From the NCBI GenBank assembly GCA_027214125.1, contig JAPWHF010000006.1, forward strand, positions 97,213 through 161,212: a stretch of 64,000 nt of DNA. The letters run 5' to 3'. A model generated the notes under the pieces. It saw nothing but the letters and a program-made list of their open reading frames with translations. It did no database searches and was not told the DNA's origin. Both the position numbers and the translations under genes were made by a program. Below, piece by piece: positions 20,508-30,415 of this stretch (positions within the stretch are counted from its first letter, which is position 1; every line of letters begins with the position of its first letter). Source of the stretch: Zoogloeaceae bacterium G21618-S1 (GTDB lineage: Bacteria > Pseudomonadota > Gammaproteobacteria > Burkholderiales > Rhodocyclaceae).

Positions 20508-21983
20508 ATGCTAGAAGCTGAATTCAATGCGCTTGCCGCGCAAGGCTATAACCGTATCCCGGTCACCCTCGAGACCTTTGCCGATCTCGACACCCCGCTG
20601 TCCATTTACCTGAAGCTGGCCAACGAGCCTTACACCTATCTACTCGAATCGGTGCAGGGCGGCGAACGCTTTGGCCGCTACTCGATGATTGGCCTGGCCG
20701 CCAATACGCGCATCGAAGTGTATGGTCGCAGCGCGCTGTTGCTCACCGGCAACCGTCTGGTCGAGCGCCGCGATTATGGCGACCCGCTCAATTACGTGGC
20801 CGAGTTCATGGAGCGCATCAAGGTGCCGCCCAACGACGGCTTGCCGCGCTTTGCCGGCGGTCTGGTCGGCTGCTTCGGTTACGACACGGTGCGCTATATC
20901 GAGCCGCGTCTGGCCGGCACAAAAATAGACGACCCGATCGGCACGCCGGACATCCTGCTGCTGCTGTCCGAAGAAATCGCGATTGTCGACAACCTCTCCG
21001 GCAAGCTCACGTTGGTGGTGTATGCCGAACCGGAAGTGCCGGGCGCGTTTCGCCGCGCCAAGCGCCGCCTGCGCGAGCTGATCGACAAGCTGCGCGCCCC
21101 AGTGTCGATGCCCGAAGACGTGCGTGGCGAGCCCCTGCCCGAGGTCTCCAGCTTTGGCGAAGAGGCCTTCAAATCCGCCGTGCAGCGCGCCAAAGACTAC
21201 ATCGTCGAAGGCGACGTGATGCAGGTGGTGCTCTCGCAGCGCATGAGCAAGCCCTTTACTGCCTCGCCGCTGGCGCTGTATCGCGCCATCCGCACGCTCA
21301 ACCCCTCGCCCTACATGTTCTTCTTCAACTTCGAAGACTTCCATGTGGTCGGCGCCTCCCCCGAAATTCTGGTGCGTCTGGAGGGGGACAAGGTCACCCT
21401 GCGTCCCATCGCCGGCACCCGACCGCGCGGGGCCAACGAGGACGAAGACCTGGCGCTGGAGAAGGAACTGCTCGGCGACGAAAAAGAGCGCGCCGAGCAT
21501 GTTCAGTTGCTTGATCTGGGCCGCAACGACGTGGGTCGCGTGGCCGAGGTCGGTTCGGTGCGGGTGACTGAGCAGTTCGGCATCGAGCGTTATTCGCATG
21601 TGATGCATATCGTCTCCAACGTCGAAGGCCGTCTGCGCGACGAGCTCAACGCGCTGGCGGTGCTGCGCGCGTCCTTCCCGGCTGGTACGGTGTCGGGCGC
21701 GCCCAAGGTACGGGCGATGGAGATCATCGACGAGCTCGAGCCGGTCAAGCGCGGCATGTATGCCGGCGCCTCGGGCTATATCGGTTTCCATGGCGATATG
21801 GACATCTGCATCAACATCCGCACCGCGGTGCTCAAGGATGGACTGATGCATGTGCAGGCCGGCGCCGGCATTGTGGCCGACTCCGACCCTGACGCCGAAT
21901 GGGTGGAGACGCGCAACAAGGCGCGTGCCATGTTGCGCGCCGCCGAGATGGCCGAGCGGGGTCTCGACTCCGACCTCGACTAA
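20508..21983 (+). CDS. trpE: Anthranilate synthase component I
   Basis: The 491-residue chorismate-using enzyme makes anthranilate with the TrpG subunit. The tryptophan feedback site is recognisable as LLESVQGGERFGRYSMIG (residues about 45-62). The chorismate-binding domain includes GDVMQVVLSQRMSKPF near 237, RPIAGTRPRGANEDED near 299, DLGRNDVGRVAEVGSV near 333 and AGAGIVADSDPDAEW near 450. A possible leader peptide precedes it. A 100-base gap with a 12-base palindrome (22019-22030) separates it from trpG. Confidence 0.97.
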   Translation: MLEAEFNALAAQGYNRIPVTLETFADLDTPLSIYLKLANEPYTYLLESVQGGERFGRYSMIGLAANTRIEVYGRSALLLTGNRLVERRDYGDPLNYVAEFMERIKVPPNDGLPRFAGGLVGCFGYDTVRYIEPRLAGTKIDDPIGTPDILLLLSEEIAIVDNLSGKLTLVVYAEPEVPGAFRRAKRRLRELIDKLRAPVSMPEDVRGEPLPEVSSFGEEAFKSAVQRAKDYIVEGDVMQVVLSQRMSKPFTASPLALYRAIRTLNPSPYMFFFNFEDFHVVGASPEILVRLEGDKVTLRPIAGTRPRGANEDEDLALEKELLGDEKERAEHVQLLDLGRNDVGRVAEVGSVRVTEQFGIERYSHVMHIVSNVEGRLRDELNALAVLRASFPAGTVSGAPKVRAMEIIDELEPVKRGMYAGASGYIGFHGDMDICINIRTAVLKDGLMHVQAGAGIVADSDPDAEWVETRNKARAMLRAAEMAERGLDSDLD

Positions 21984-22083
21984 GGTCGGCCCCATTGCGT
22001 GCCGCGCCAGGGCCTGAGTGCCGCGCGGCAACCCCCCGGATGAACGGCGCGCCCTGAGCTGCGCCTTGCAGGAGCACCACAGC

Positions 22084-22653
22084 ATGCTGCTGATGATCGA
22101 CAACTACGATAGCTTTACCTACAACTTGGTCCAGTACTTCGGTGAGTTGGGCGCCAAGGTGAAAACCTTCCGCAACGACGAAATCTCCGTCGAGCAGATC
22201 GGCCACATGGCACCGACGCATCTGGTGATTTCACCCGGGCCGTGCACGCCGAACGAGGCCGGCATCTCGGTCGAGGCCATCAAGCGCTACGCCGGCACGC
22301 TGCCGATTCTTGGCGTGTGCCTGGGCCATCAGAGCATTGGCGCGGCCTACGGCGGCAAGGTCGTGCACGCCAAGCGTCTGATGCACGGCAAGACCTCGCC
22401 GGTGCACCATCTCGACCAGGGCGTGTTCAAAGGCCTGCCCAACCCGCTGGTGAGCACCCGCTACCATTCGCTGGCGGTGGAACGCGAGAGCCTGCCCGAC
22501 TGTCTGGAAGTGACGGCCTGGACAGAAGACGGTGAGATCATGGGCCTGCGCCACAAGACGCTGGACGTCGAGGGCGTGCAGTTTCACCCCGAATCCATCC
22601 TGACGCAGCACGGGCACGACTTGCTGCGCAATTTTCTGCAACGCACGGCTTAA
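22084..22653 (+). CDS. trpG: Anthranilate synthase component II (glutamine amidotransferase)
   Basis: The 189-residue class I amidotransferase supplies ammonia to TrpE. Seen: [19 protein letters not shown] at the N-terminus, the nucleophile in [11 protein letters not shown] (Cys near residue 79), and the catalytic His-Glu in [10 protein letters not shown] near 169. ATG 22084 has AGGAG at 22070-22074. A longer in-frame start at 22018 would add 22 non-family residues. It might also serve para-aminobenzoate synthesis (PabA), as is common when only one such subunit exists. Confidence 0.96.
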   Translation: MLLMIDNYDSFTYNLVQYFGELGAKVKTFRNDEISVEQIGHMAPTHLVISPGPCTPNEAGISVEAIKRYAGTLPILGVCLGHQSIGAAYGGKVVHAKRLMHGKTSPVHHLDQGVFKGLPNPLVSTRYHSLAVERESLPDCLEVTAWTEDGEIMGLRHKTLDVEGVQFHPESILTQHGHDLLRNFLQRTA

Positions 22654-22667
22654 GGCCTGCCGTCATT

Positions 22668-22689
22668 CCTCCGGGCGCGCGCCCGGAGG
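22668..22689 (+). repeat. 22-bp perfect palindrome between trpG and trpD
   Basis: CCTCCGGGCGC is followed at once by its reverse complement GCGCCCGGAGG. In RNA this gives a ten-base-pair stem with a CG-only tip. It sits 15 bases after the trpG stop and 26 before trpD, without a T-run. An mRNA processing or stability role is possible. Confidence 0.75.
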
Positions 22690-22715
22690 CGTGTCGGTAG
22701 AACCCAGGAGGCAGT

Positions 22716-23747
22716 ATGTCCATCACCCCCCAGGAAGCGCTCCAGCGCACCATCGAACACCGCGAAATCTTCTTTGACGAGATGGTCGGCCTGATGCGCC
22801 AGATCATGGCCGGCGAGGTGTCGCCGGTGATGATGTCGGCCATTCTCGCCGGCTTGCGCACCAAGAAAGAAAGCATCGACGAGATTGCCGCTGCCGCCAC
22901 GGTGATGCGCGAGTTGTCTACAAAAGTGGTGGTGCCGCCGCCCAACGAGAACTTCCTCGATGTGGTCGGCACCGGCGGAGACGGCACGCACACCTTCAAC
23001 ATCTCGACCGCCACCATCTTCGTGGCGGCTGCGGCTGGCGCGCGCGTGGCCAAGCATGGCGGGCGCAGTGTGTCGAGCAAGTCCGGTAGCGCGGACGTGC
23101 TCGAAGCGCTGGGCGTCAATATTGCGCTCAACGCCGAGCAGGTGGCTGAGTGCATTTCTGAGGTCGGCATCGGCTTCATGTTTGCGCCCAACCATCACAG
23201 CGCGATGAAAAACGTCGCGCCGGTGCGCAAGGAAATGGGGGTACGCACCATCTTCAACATCCTCGGCCCGCTCACCAATCCGGCCAGCGCACCGCACACC
23301 CTGATGGGGGTGTTTCACCCCGATCTGGTCGGTATTCAGGTGCGCGTCATGCAGCGCCTGGGCGCCGATCATGTGCTGGTGGTGCATGGCCGCGACGGCA
23401 TGGACGAGGTGTCGCTGGGCGCGGCGACGATGGTCGCTGAACTCAAGGATGGCGCGGTGCGCGAGTACGAAGTCCACCCTGAAGACTTCGGTCTGCAGAT
23501 GCAGTCGGCGCGTCAGTTGCGGGTGCGCGACGCGGCCGAGTCCAAGGGCGTACTGCTCGGCGCCCTCGACAATGTACCGGGCGCCGCGCGCGACATCGTG
23601 GTGCTCAACGCGGGTGTCGCCTTGTATACCGCCAAACTCGCCGAGAACATCGCCGACGGCATCGGCAAGGCGCGCGAGGCGATCGAAAGCGGCGCGGCAC
23701 GGGCCAAGGTGGATGCGTTTGCGCGCTTCACCCAGCGTTTTGCCTGA
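22716..23747 (+). CDS. trpD: Anthranilate phosphoribosyltransferase
   Basis: The 343-residue enzyme joins anthranilate to PRPP. The PRPP-binding loop [16 protein letters not shown] (residues about 84-99), [21 protein letters not shown] near 112 (split by the anthranilate site), and GPLTNPA near 183 are typical. The ribosome site AGGAGG lies at 22706-22711. Its stop is eight bases before trpC. Confidence 0.97.
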   Translation: MSITPQEALQRTIEHREIFFDEMVGLMRQIMAGEVSPVMMSAILAGLRTKKESIDEIAAAATVMRELSTKVVVPPPNENFLDVVGTGGDGTHTFNISTATIFVAAAAGARVAKHGGRSVSSKSGSADVLEALGVNIALNAEQVAECISEVGIGFMFAPNHHSAMKNVAPVRKEMGVRTIFNILGPLTNPASAPHTLMGVFHPDLVGIQVRVMQRLGADHVLVVHGRDGMDEVSLGAATMVAELKDGAVREYEVHPEDFGLQMQSARQLRVRDAAESKGVLLGALDNVPGAARDIVVLNAGVALYTAKLAENIADGIGKAREAIESGAARAKVDAFARFTQRFA

Positions 23748-23754
23748 GGTCGAT

Positions 23755-24543
23755 ATGAGCGACGTCCTGAAGAAAATACTTACTGTCAAAGCGGATGAGG
23801 TGGCAGCCGGCAAACAGGCGTATTCACTCGCCGAGCTGACCGCAGCCGCCGGCGCACAGGCGCCGACGCGCGATTTCGCGGGTGCCCTGCGTGCCAAGAT
23901 TGCGGCCGGCCAGTCGGCGGTGATCGCCGAGGTGAAGAAGGCCAGCCCGTCCAAGGGCGTGATCCGCGCCGACTTCCGCCCGGCCGAGATCGCCCGTGCC
24001 TATGCGGCGGGGGGGGCGGCCTGTTTGTCGGTGCTGACTGACGCGCAGTTTTTCAAAGGCCATGCCGACTATCTGCGCGAGGCGCGCGCCGCGTGCGCGC
24101 TGCCGGTGCTGCGCAAGGATTTCATGATCGATCCGTGGCAGGTCTTCGAGGCCCGCGCCATGGGCGCCGACGCCATCCTGCTCATCGTCGCCGCGCTGTC
24201 GCTGGCGCAGATGCAGGAGATGGAAGCGGTGGCCGAGTCGCTCGGCATGGCGGTGCTGGTTGAGAGTCACGATGCCGGCGAGCTCGACGTGGCGCTGCAG
24301 TTGCGCACGCCGCTGATCGGCATAAACAACCGCAATCTGCGCACGTTTGACGTGTCGCTGGACACCACGCTCGACCAGCTCGACCGCATTCCGGCCGACC
24401 GGCTGGTGATCACCGAGTCGGGCATTCTCGCGCCCGCCGACGTGCAGCGTATGCGCGAACATCAGGTCAATGCTTTCCTCGTCGGCGAAGCCTTCATGCG
24501 CGCAGACGATCCGGGCGCGGCATTGCAGAGCCTGTTTGGCTAA
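23755..24543 (+). CDS. trpC: Indole-3-glycerol-phosphate synthase
   Basis: The 262-residue TIM barrel closes the ring to indole-glycerol phosphate. Seen: [13 protein letters not shown] at the N-terminus, [15 protein letters not shown] near 59, [12 protein letters not shown] near 92, [15 protein letters not shown] near 117, [12 protein letters not shown] near 188 and ITESGIL near 218. It is a stand-alone TrpC, not fused to TrpF. trpF, trpB and trpA are not in this window, so the trp genes are split into at least two loci. Confidence 0.97.
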   Translation: MSDVLKKILTVKADEVAAGKQAYSLAELTAAAGAQAPTRDFAGALRAKIAAGQSAVIAEVKKASPSKGVIRADFRPAEIARAYAAGGAACLSVLTDAQFFKGHADYLREARAACALPVLRKDFMIDPWQVFEARAMGADAILLIVAALSLAQMQEMEAVAESLGMAVLVESHDAGELDVALQLRTPLIGINNRNLRTFDVSLDTTLDQLDRIPADRLVITESGILAPADVQRMREHQVNAFLVGEAFMRADDPGAALQSLFG

Positions 24544-24552
24544 GGTTTGATC

Positions 24553-27500
24553 ATGGCCGCCGACGCGCAGCCGACCCCAAAACGCCGCCGCTGGCCGTGG
24601 GCGGTGCTCGGCGGCTTGGTGCTGCTGCTCGGCGCGGTGCTGGCCGTGCTCGGTTGGTTGCTGACCACGTCGTCGGGCCTCGAACGCCTGGTGCGCACGG
24701 CGGTGGATTACAGTGACGGGCAGTTGCGCATCGAGGGCGCCGAGGGGCGCCTGACCGGCCCGCTGCAGATCCGCCGCCTGTCGCTCACTACCCCGACGCT
24801 GCAGTTGCAACTCGACGCGCTGGCGCTGGACTGGTCGCCCGCGGCCTTGTTCGAGCGTCGCGTGCATATTCGTTCCTTGTCGCTCGACAGCCTGCGCTTC
24901 GCTACCGCGCCCTCCGACGCGCCGGGCGAGTCGCCCGCCTTGCCGGACTCGCTGGCGCTGCCGGTCGCTATTCAGGTTGACCGCTTGACGCTCGGCCGCC
25001 TGGCGCAAGAAGCCTTCCCGTTCGACCCCGCCACACCAGCCGGCACACTGCTGATCGACACCCTGGCCTTGAGCCTTACCTCCGGTGCCGAGGTGCATCG
25101 CTTGGTGCTCGACTCGGTGGGCACCCCGGTCGGCCCGGCGAAGGGCGAGCTGTCGCTCGGTGTCGCGGCGCCACATCCGACCCAACTGACGGCCACACTG
25201 GCTGGCCAGTTCGGCGAGTACGCGATGGATGTGGCGCTCGTGGCGCGCGGTCCGCTGGCGGCGCTGGATACCACCGCGACTGTCACGCGTGAGACGACCG
25301 AAGTCGTCGTCGCGACGCAGCTCAAGCCTTTCGAAGCCATGCCGGTCGATCGGATCGTCCTGACCGGTGAGCGCATCAACCCGGCGCAGTGGGCCGCCAG
25401 CGCACCGACAGCGCTGATGCGTATCGAGAGCACGCTGACGGTGACTGGCGACATGACGGCCCCGCAACTGAGTGGCCCGCTGAGCGTCAGCAACGCCGAC
25501 AGCGGCGCCTGGGATGCCGGCAAGCTGCCGCTGCAGCAACTCGACGCGCAACTGCAACTGAGCGCTGCGCAGGTCATGGTGAGCGACTTGCGCGCGCGGC
25601 TCGCCGGCAAGGGCAGCGTCGCCGGGGCGATCGACTGGGCGCCGTCGGACGATCCCGCCGGCCAGCTCAACGCCAGGCTCACGCTGGCCGACATCGATTT
25701 GCAGGCGCTGGACGCGCGCTTGCCCGACTCGCACATGAAGGGGCAGCTCGATGCCGCCGCCAGTGCCGGCAAGCAGACGCTGTCCGGCACGCTCAGCGAC
25801 CCGCGCCTGCAGGCGACGCTGGCGGTGAATCACGCCGACGACCGCGTCACCATCGAGACGCTGGCGCTCAAGCGCGACAAGAGCCGGGTGGTGGCGACCG
25901 GGCATCTGAACACCACCGGCGTGCAGACCTTCGAGCTTGATCTCAAACTCACCGCGCTCGACCCCAAGCAGCTGTGGGCGGACGCGCCACCGGCCACCAT
26001 CAACGGTGATCTGAAAGTGGCCGGCCAGCTCGATGATTTGCAAGGGCGGGTGAGCTATCGGCTTATCGACAGCGTGCTTGATGGTAAGCCGCTGGCCGGA
26101 GAGGGCGCGCTGCGCTGGCGGGGCGAACGGCTGTCGGAGGTGGCGGCGTGGTTGCGTCTGGCGGGCAACCGGGTCGACGCCACGGGCGCCTGGGGAGCCA
26201 AGGCCGATGTGCTGGATGTGCGCGTGAATGCGCCAGAGTTGGCCGCGTTGGGGCTGGACGTGTCGGGCGTGGCGCGGCTCGACGGGCAGATCAGTGGCGG
26301 GCTGAAAACACCGGCGGGGCGCTTTACCGCCTCGGCCGAAAAGCTGCGCCTGCCGGGCGCATTGAGACTGCAAAGCCTGACGGCCGATGTGTCGCTGGGC
26401 GAAGGGTTGGACGGTCCGATCTCCCTGGCCATTGGCGGTCAGGACTTGCGCACCCAAGCCAAGGGGCCGGCGCTGCTGGAGCGTTTTGCGCTGACTGCCG
26501 ACGGCCGTCGCCAGCAGCATGTGATCGAATTGTCGGTGGCTGCCGGCAGCGGCGAGGCCATCGACGCACGCCTGCGTGGCGGCCTGAGCGAGGCCATGGC
26601 CTGGCGCGGAACGATCGAGTCGCTCGCGCTGGCCGGACGCTTGCCGCTGAAACTGACCGCTCCGGTGGAACTGGAGGCGAGCGACAAGCGGGTGCGCCTG
26701 TCACGCGCGGCGCTGCGCACCGACGATGGGGGCCAGTTGGTCCTCGAGCAGACGGACTGGACGCCGGGCGCCGTCGTGGCCAAGGGCCACATGAGCGGTC
26801 TGTTGCTGGGTCTCGAAACTCGCCCCGACCAACCCCCCAAGCGCGGTCAGGGCGAATTGCAACTCGGCGGCGACTGGGATGTGCAGCTCGGCGAGACCGC
26901 GCGCGGCACCGTGCATGTGTTTCGCGAGTCGGGTGATCTGGTGCTCACCGGTGACACGGTGTTGCGCTTTGGCCTGACCGAATTCGATGTGCTGGCCAAC
27001 ATCGACAACACCCAGCTGGCGCTCAGTCTCAATGCCAAGGGGAGCACGCTCGGCACGCTTGCCGGTTCGGCGACGGCCCGGCTCAAGAAGGGCGCGGCCG
27101 GTTGGCAGCTGGATGGGCAAGGCCCGTTGCTGGGCTCGGCTGTGCTCGATATCCCGGCGATTGGCTGGTTTGGCGCGCTGGTGAGTCCGGCCGTGCGCAC
27201 CGACGGCAAGCTGCGCACCGAGTTCTCGCTCAGCGGCACGCCCGACGCACCGGTGGGCGTGGGCCGGGTCACCGGCGATGATCTGGCGATCGGAATCGCC
27301 GATGAGGGGTTGCGTCTGACGGGCGGCAAGCTGATCGCCGATTTCGACGCCAACCAATTGCGTATCGATACACTGAGCTTCACCTCGCCCAGCCGCGTGG
27401 CGCCGCGCGACCGGCGCGTCAATTATGCCGCGCTCACCAGAACCCCCGGCCAGCTCACCGCCAGCGGCGCGATGAGCTTGAAGGACGGCGATGGCCAGAT

Positions 27501-28488
27501 CCGCTTCGAGGCCGACCGTCTGCCGATCTTCCAGCGCGCCGACCGCTGGCTGGCGGTCAGCGGCAAGGGCAGGATCGAAACGCGCTGGGATGCGCCGTCG
27601 CTCGAAGCCAGCTTCCGCGCCGACGGGGGCTATCTTGAGTTTGCCAGGTCGCCCGCGCCGAGCCTTTCAGACGATGTGGTGATTCTCGGCGACGAGCCGT
27701 CGGTGTCGAACCGTGCGCTCAAGGCGCGCGTCGAGGTCGATCTGGGTGAGCAGTTGTATTTGTCGGCGCTGGGGCTCGACACCCGGCTGGCGGGCAAGTT
27801 GCTGCTGCAGGCGAAGGCCGGCGACGCGCTACGCGCCACCGGTACGGTCAAGACGGTCGGCGGCAGTTTTGAGGGCTACGGGCAGAAGCTGAATATCACC
27901 CGCGGCCAGGTGAATTTCATTGGTCCGCTGGATAACCCTGGCCTCGATGTGCTGGCTGTGCGCTCGGGCTTGGAGGTCGAGGCCGGGATGTCGATCACCG
28001 GCACGGTACGTCGGCCGCACATTCAGTTGGTGTCGACGCCCGATGTGCCAGACGCCGAAAAACTCGGCTGGATCGTGCTCGGCCGCAAGCCGGATGAGTC
28101 GGGTGGTGCCGATCTGGCCTTGCTGTTGCCGGCCGCACAGGCCTTGCTTGGCGGGCCAGGCGGCGGTGTGACCCAGGAACTGGCGAGCGGGCTCGGCTTG
28201 GATGAGATCTCGCTCGGGCAGGGCGAGTTGAACAGCGTCAGTCGCGGCGCAACCAGCGCGGTGGTCGGCGGGGGTAGCCGTATCGACAGCGGTGCGACGA
28301 CCAGCGGCCGGGTGCTTACACTTGGCAAACGGCTATCGGCCACTACCACCATTTCCTTCGAGCAAAGCCTGTCGGGCGTGGCGCAGATCGTCAAGCTCAC
28401 TCATCAACTGACCCGCAGTCTGTCTGTAGTGGGTCGTGCTGGCACCGACAATGCCGTCGATCTGCAGTGGAGCATGAGCTTCCGATAG
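24553..28488 (+). CDS. tamB: TamB-like translocation/assembly module protein (DUF490)
   Basis: The 1311-residue protein has a basic N-terminus (KRRRWPW) and one inner-membrane anchor at about residues 18-38. A very long periplasmic beta-repeat region follows, and the conserved DUF490 C-terminal domain starts near residue 950 (VKTVGGSFEGYGQKLNITRG, then VPDAEKLGWIVLGR). TamB-like proteins span the periplasm and are linked to outer-membrane protein insertion or lipid transport. No TamA (Omp85) gene lies next to it here. ATG 24553 is nine bases after trpC, so it could be cotranscribed with the trp genes, an unusual neighbour. Confidence 0.9.
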   Translation: MAADAQPTPKRRRWPWAVLGGLVLLLGAVLAVLGWLLTTSSGLERLVRTAVDYSDGQLRIEGAEGRLTGPLQIRRLSLTTPTLQLQLDALALDWSPAALFERRVHIRSLSLDSLRFATAPSDAPGESPALPDSLALPVAIQVDRLTLGRLAQEAFPFDPATPAGTLLIDTLALSLTSGAEVHRLVLDSVGTPVGPAKGELSLGVAAPHPTQLTATLAGQFGEYAMDVALVARGPLAALDTTATVTRETTEVVVATQLKPFEAMPVDRIVLTGERINPAQWAASAPTALMRIESTLTVTGDMTAPQLSGPLSVSNADSGAWDAGKLPLQQLDAQLQLSAAQVMVSDLRARLAGKGSVAGAIDWAPSDDPAGQLNARLTLADIDLQALDARLPDSHMKGQLDAAASAGKQTLSGTLSDPRLQATLAVNHADDRVTIETLALKRDKSRVVATGHLNTTGVQTFELDLKLTALDPKQLWADAPPATINGDLKVAGQLDDLQGRVSYRLIDSVLDGKPLAGEGALRWRGERLSEVAAWLRLAGNRVDATGAWGAKADVLDVRVNAPELAALGLDVSGVARLDGQISGGLKTPAGRFTASAEKLRLPGALRLQSLTADVSLGEGLDGPISLAIGGQDLRTQAKGPALLERFALTADGRRQQHVIELSVAAGSGEAIDARLRGGLSEAMAWRGTIESLALAGRLPLKLTAPVELEASDKRVRLSRAALRTDDGGQLVLEQTDWTPGAVVAKGHMSGLLLGLETRPDQPPKRGQGELQLGGDWDVQLGETARGTVHVFRESGDLVLTGDTVLRFGLTEFDVLANIDNTQLALSLNAKGSTLGTLAGSATARLKKGAAGWQLDGQGPLLGSAVLDIPAIGWFGALVSPAVRTDGKLRTEFSLSGTPDAPVGVGRVTGDDLAIGIADEGLRLTGGKLIADFDANQLRIDTLSFTSPSRVAPRDRRVNYAALTRTPGQLTASGAMSLKDGDGQIRFEADRLPIFQRADRWLAVSGKGRIETRWDAPSLEASFRADGGYLEFARSPAPSLSDDVVILGDEPSVSNRALKARVEVDLGEQLYLSALGLDTRLAGKLLLQAKAGDALRATGTVKTVGGSFEGYGQKLNITRGQVNFIGPLDNPGLDVLAVRSGLEVEAGMSITGTVRRPHIQLVSTPDVPDAEKLGWIVLGRKPDESGGADLALLLPAAQALLGGPGGGVTQELASGLGLDEISLGQGELNSVSRGATSAVVGGGSRIDSGATTSGRVLTLGKRLSATTTISFEQSLSGVAQIVKLTHQLTRSLSVVGRAGTDNAVDLQWSMSFR

Positions 28489-28645
28489 GGCAGCGCGGCA
28501 AGCGCTATGGCGCGTGCATTGCGTCGGCGATTTTCGACGTCGGCGCTTGGTGCATCCTCGAGTGCCAATGGCTTGATATTTGTCGTGTTTGGCTGTGGCA
28601 TCGGCGCGGCAAAATGGTGGATTGTCTGTTTGCGACGAGGTCTGC

Positions 28646-29407
28646 ATGTCTGTTCACGGTATTCCCGAGAAAGTCTCGATTGGCCTGATCGCTCGGTCAC
28701 TGCGCCACGGCTGGCACGATTTTCTCGATATGGCCGCGGTCAGCATGGGCTTTGCGGCCTGTTTCGTGGTGATCGGCATCGTGTTGATGACCGGCTTTGT
28801 CAGCATTGGCATGGGGCCGATGGTGCCGCCGCTGATTGGCGGCTTCATGCTCTTCGGGCCGGTGTCGATGGCCGGCTATCATGCCTTGCTCGTGGCCCGG
28901 CAAGCCGGCCAGCCGCCCCGGCTGGGCGTGGCCTACGGGGCGATGAAGCACACGGCGCGGCCGGTGTGGGTGATGGGCGTGTTCTGCAGTTTCATGGTGC
29001 TGGTGTGGCTGACCGACGCCGGGACCTTGTACAGCTTCATGGTGGGCGAGTGGCGTCACGACTGGATGTCGGTGCTGCCACATTCGTCACAGCTACTGCG
29101 CTTCCACTTCGGCGCGGCGATCATGGGGGGCGCGCTGTCTCTGATTGTCTATACCGTGACGGTGCATTCGGTGCCTTTGCTGGTTCGCGGGCAGGGCACC
29201 TTGGTGACCGCGGTGACCGCCAGCGTGCGCGCGGTCGGGCGCTCATTTTTTGCGCACCTGGTGTGGGCCGTGGTACTGGCGCTGACGGTGATGGTCAGCA
29301 TTTTCCTGTTGCCGGCCTTGCTGGTGGTGTTGCCGGTGGTGGCTTACGCCAGCATCCACTGGAATCGGACCGTTTTTCCGGCGGGCGCGAACGACACGCC
29401 CGCCTGA
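28646..29407 (+). CDS. DUF2189 integral membrane protein
   Basis: The 253-residue protein has about six membrane spans. An N-terminal region [17 protein letters not shown] (residues about 14-30) precedes [31 protein letters not shown] near 69 is the part I associate with DUF2189. The frame is open further upstream, but ATG 28646 has GAGG six bases before it and gives the family N-terminus. The function is unknown. It stands between tamB and msrA on the same strand. Confidence 0.8.
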   Translation: MSVHGIPEKVSIGLIARSLRHGWHDFLDMAAVSMGFAACFVVIGIVLMTGFVSIGMGPMVPPLIGGFMLFGPVSMAGYHALLVARQAGQPPRLGVAYGAMKHTARPVWVMGVFCSFMVLVWLTDAGTLYSFMVGEWRHDWMSVLPHSSQLLRFHFGAAIMGGALSLIVYTVTVHSVPLLVRGQGTLVTAVTASVRAVGRSFFAHLVWAVVLALTVMVSIFLLPALLVVLPVVAYASIHWNRTVFPAGANDTPA

Positions 29408-29445
29408 GGGTCGAAACCTGTCACGACATAACAAAGGAGCATGCC

Positions 29446-29985
29446 ATGGCGGCGACTGAAACGGCGGTACTCGGTGGCGGGTGCTTCTGGTGCCTTGAGG
29501 CGGTGTACCGCGACATTCGTGGCGTGAATCGGGTGGTGTCGGGCTACTGTGGTGGCGAGGTCGATGCGCCGGATTATCACGCGGTGTGCGAGGGCAGCAC
29601 CGGCCATGCCGAGGTGGTGCAGATCGAATTCGACCCGACGATGGTGAGTTTTCGCCAGTTGCTGGAGGTGTTTTTCGTCATTCACGATCCGACCACACTC
29701 AACCGGCAGGGCAATGACGCGGGCACGCAATATCGCTCCGTGATTTTTGCGCAGAGCCCGGCGCAGCGGGCCGAAGCGGAGTCGGTGATTGATGAGTTGC
29801 GCGATACCGGCGCCTTTGCCGACCCTATCGTGACCGAGTTGGTCGCTGCCGAGCACTTCTGGCCGGCGGAGGATTACCACCAGGACTACCTCGCCCGCAA
29901 CGGCCATCAACCCTATTGCCAGGCCGTGGTGTCGCCCAAGCTGGCGAAGTTCCGCGCGCGCTTCGCGGCGCTGCGTTCGGCCTGA
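29446..29985 (+). CDS. msrA: Peptide-methionine (S)-S-oxide reductase
   Basis: The 179-residue enzyme repairs methionine-S-sulfoxide. The catalytic [12 protein letters not shown] motif lies at residues 10-21, with the nucleophile Cys at 13. [29 protein letters not shown] is spread over residues 29-57, and [10 protein letters not shown] near 144 follows. It lacks a fused MsrB domain. AAGGAGC at 29434-29440 is the likely ribosome site. A second ATG five bases upstream is out of frame. Confidence 0.96.
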   Translation: MAATETAVLGGGCFWCLEAVYRDIRGVNRVVSGYCGGEVDAPDYHAVCEGSTGHAEVVQIEFDPTMVSFRQLLEVFFVIHDPTTLNRQGNDAGTQYRSVIFAQSPAQRAEAESVIDELRDTGAFADPIVTELVAAEHFWPAEDYHQDYLARNGHQPYCQAVVSPKLAKFRARFAALRSA

Positions 29986-30022
29986 GGCGGTACAATCGGC
30001 GTTCAATTTCCAAGGAGGCAAC

Positions 30023-30370
30023 ATGACTGAGCAAACCACCACGGCCAGCGGCCTGATCATTGAAGAGCTGGTTGTTGGCGAAGGCGCTACCGCCGAGGCC
30101 GGTCAGCACGTGAAGGTGCACTACACTGGCTGGCTGACGGACGGGCGCAAGTTTGATTCGAGCAAGGATCGCAACGATCCCTTCGTGTTTCCGCTTGGCC
30201 AGCGCCATGTCATCTCGGGTTGGGACGAGGGCGTGCAGGGCATGAAGGTGGGCGGCACGCGCAAGCTGACCATCCCGCCCGAACTGGGCTATGGCGCCCG
30301 CGGCGCCGGTGGTGTGATTCCCCCGAATGCCACGCTGGTGTTCGAAGTGGAGTTGCTGGACGTCAAGTAA
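30023..30370 (+). CDS. FKBP-type peptidyl-prolyl cis-trans isomerase
   Basis: The 115-residue single-domain FKBP has [18 protein letters not shown] (residues 30-47), [19 protein letters not shown] near 56-74, and [21 protein letters not shown] near 89. There is no signal peptide, so it is probably cytoplasmic. AAGGAGG precedes the ATG by five bases. TACAAT at 29991-29996 is a good -10 without a clear -35. A strong bidirectional terminator follows. Confidence 0.94.
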   Translation: MTEQTTTASGLIIEELVVGEGATAEAGQHVKVHYTGWLTDGRKFDSSKDRNDPFVFPLGQRHVISGWDEGVQGMKVGGTRKLTIPPELGYGARGAGGVIPPNATLVFEVELLDVK

Positions 30371-30385
30371 AGCGAGATGCCACAC

Positions 30386-30415
30386 AAAAACGGCCGCTGC
30401 GAGCGGCCGTTTTTT
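30386..30415. terminator. Bidirectional intrinsic terminator
   Basis: AAAAA, stem CGGCCGC (30391-30397), loop TGCGA, stem GCGGCCG (30403-30409), then TTTTTT. It would stop the FKBP transcript on + and the Spherulin-like gene on -, which end on either side. Confidence 0.9.

Noticed and set aside
23824..26520. An 898-codon open frame opposite trpC and tamB
   Set aside because: A mirror frame of two real genes with low-complexity Arg/Gln/His composition and no motifs.
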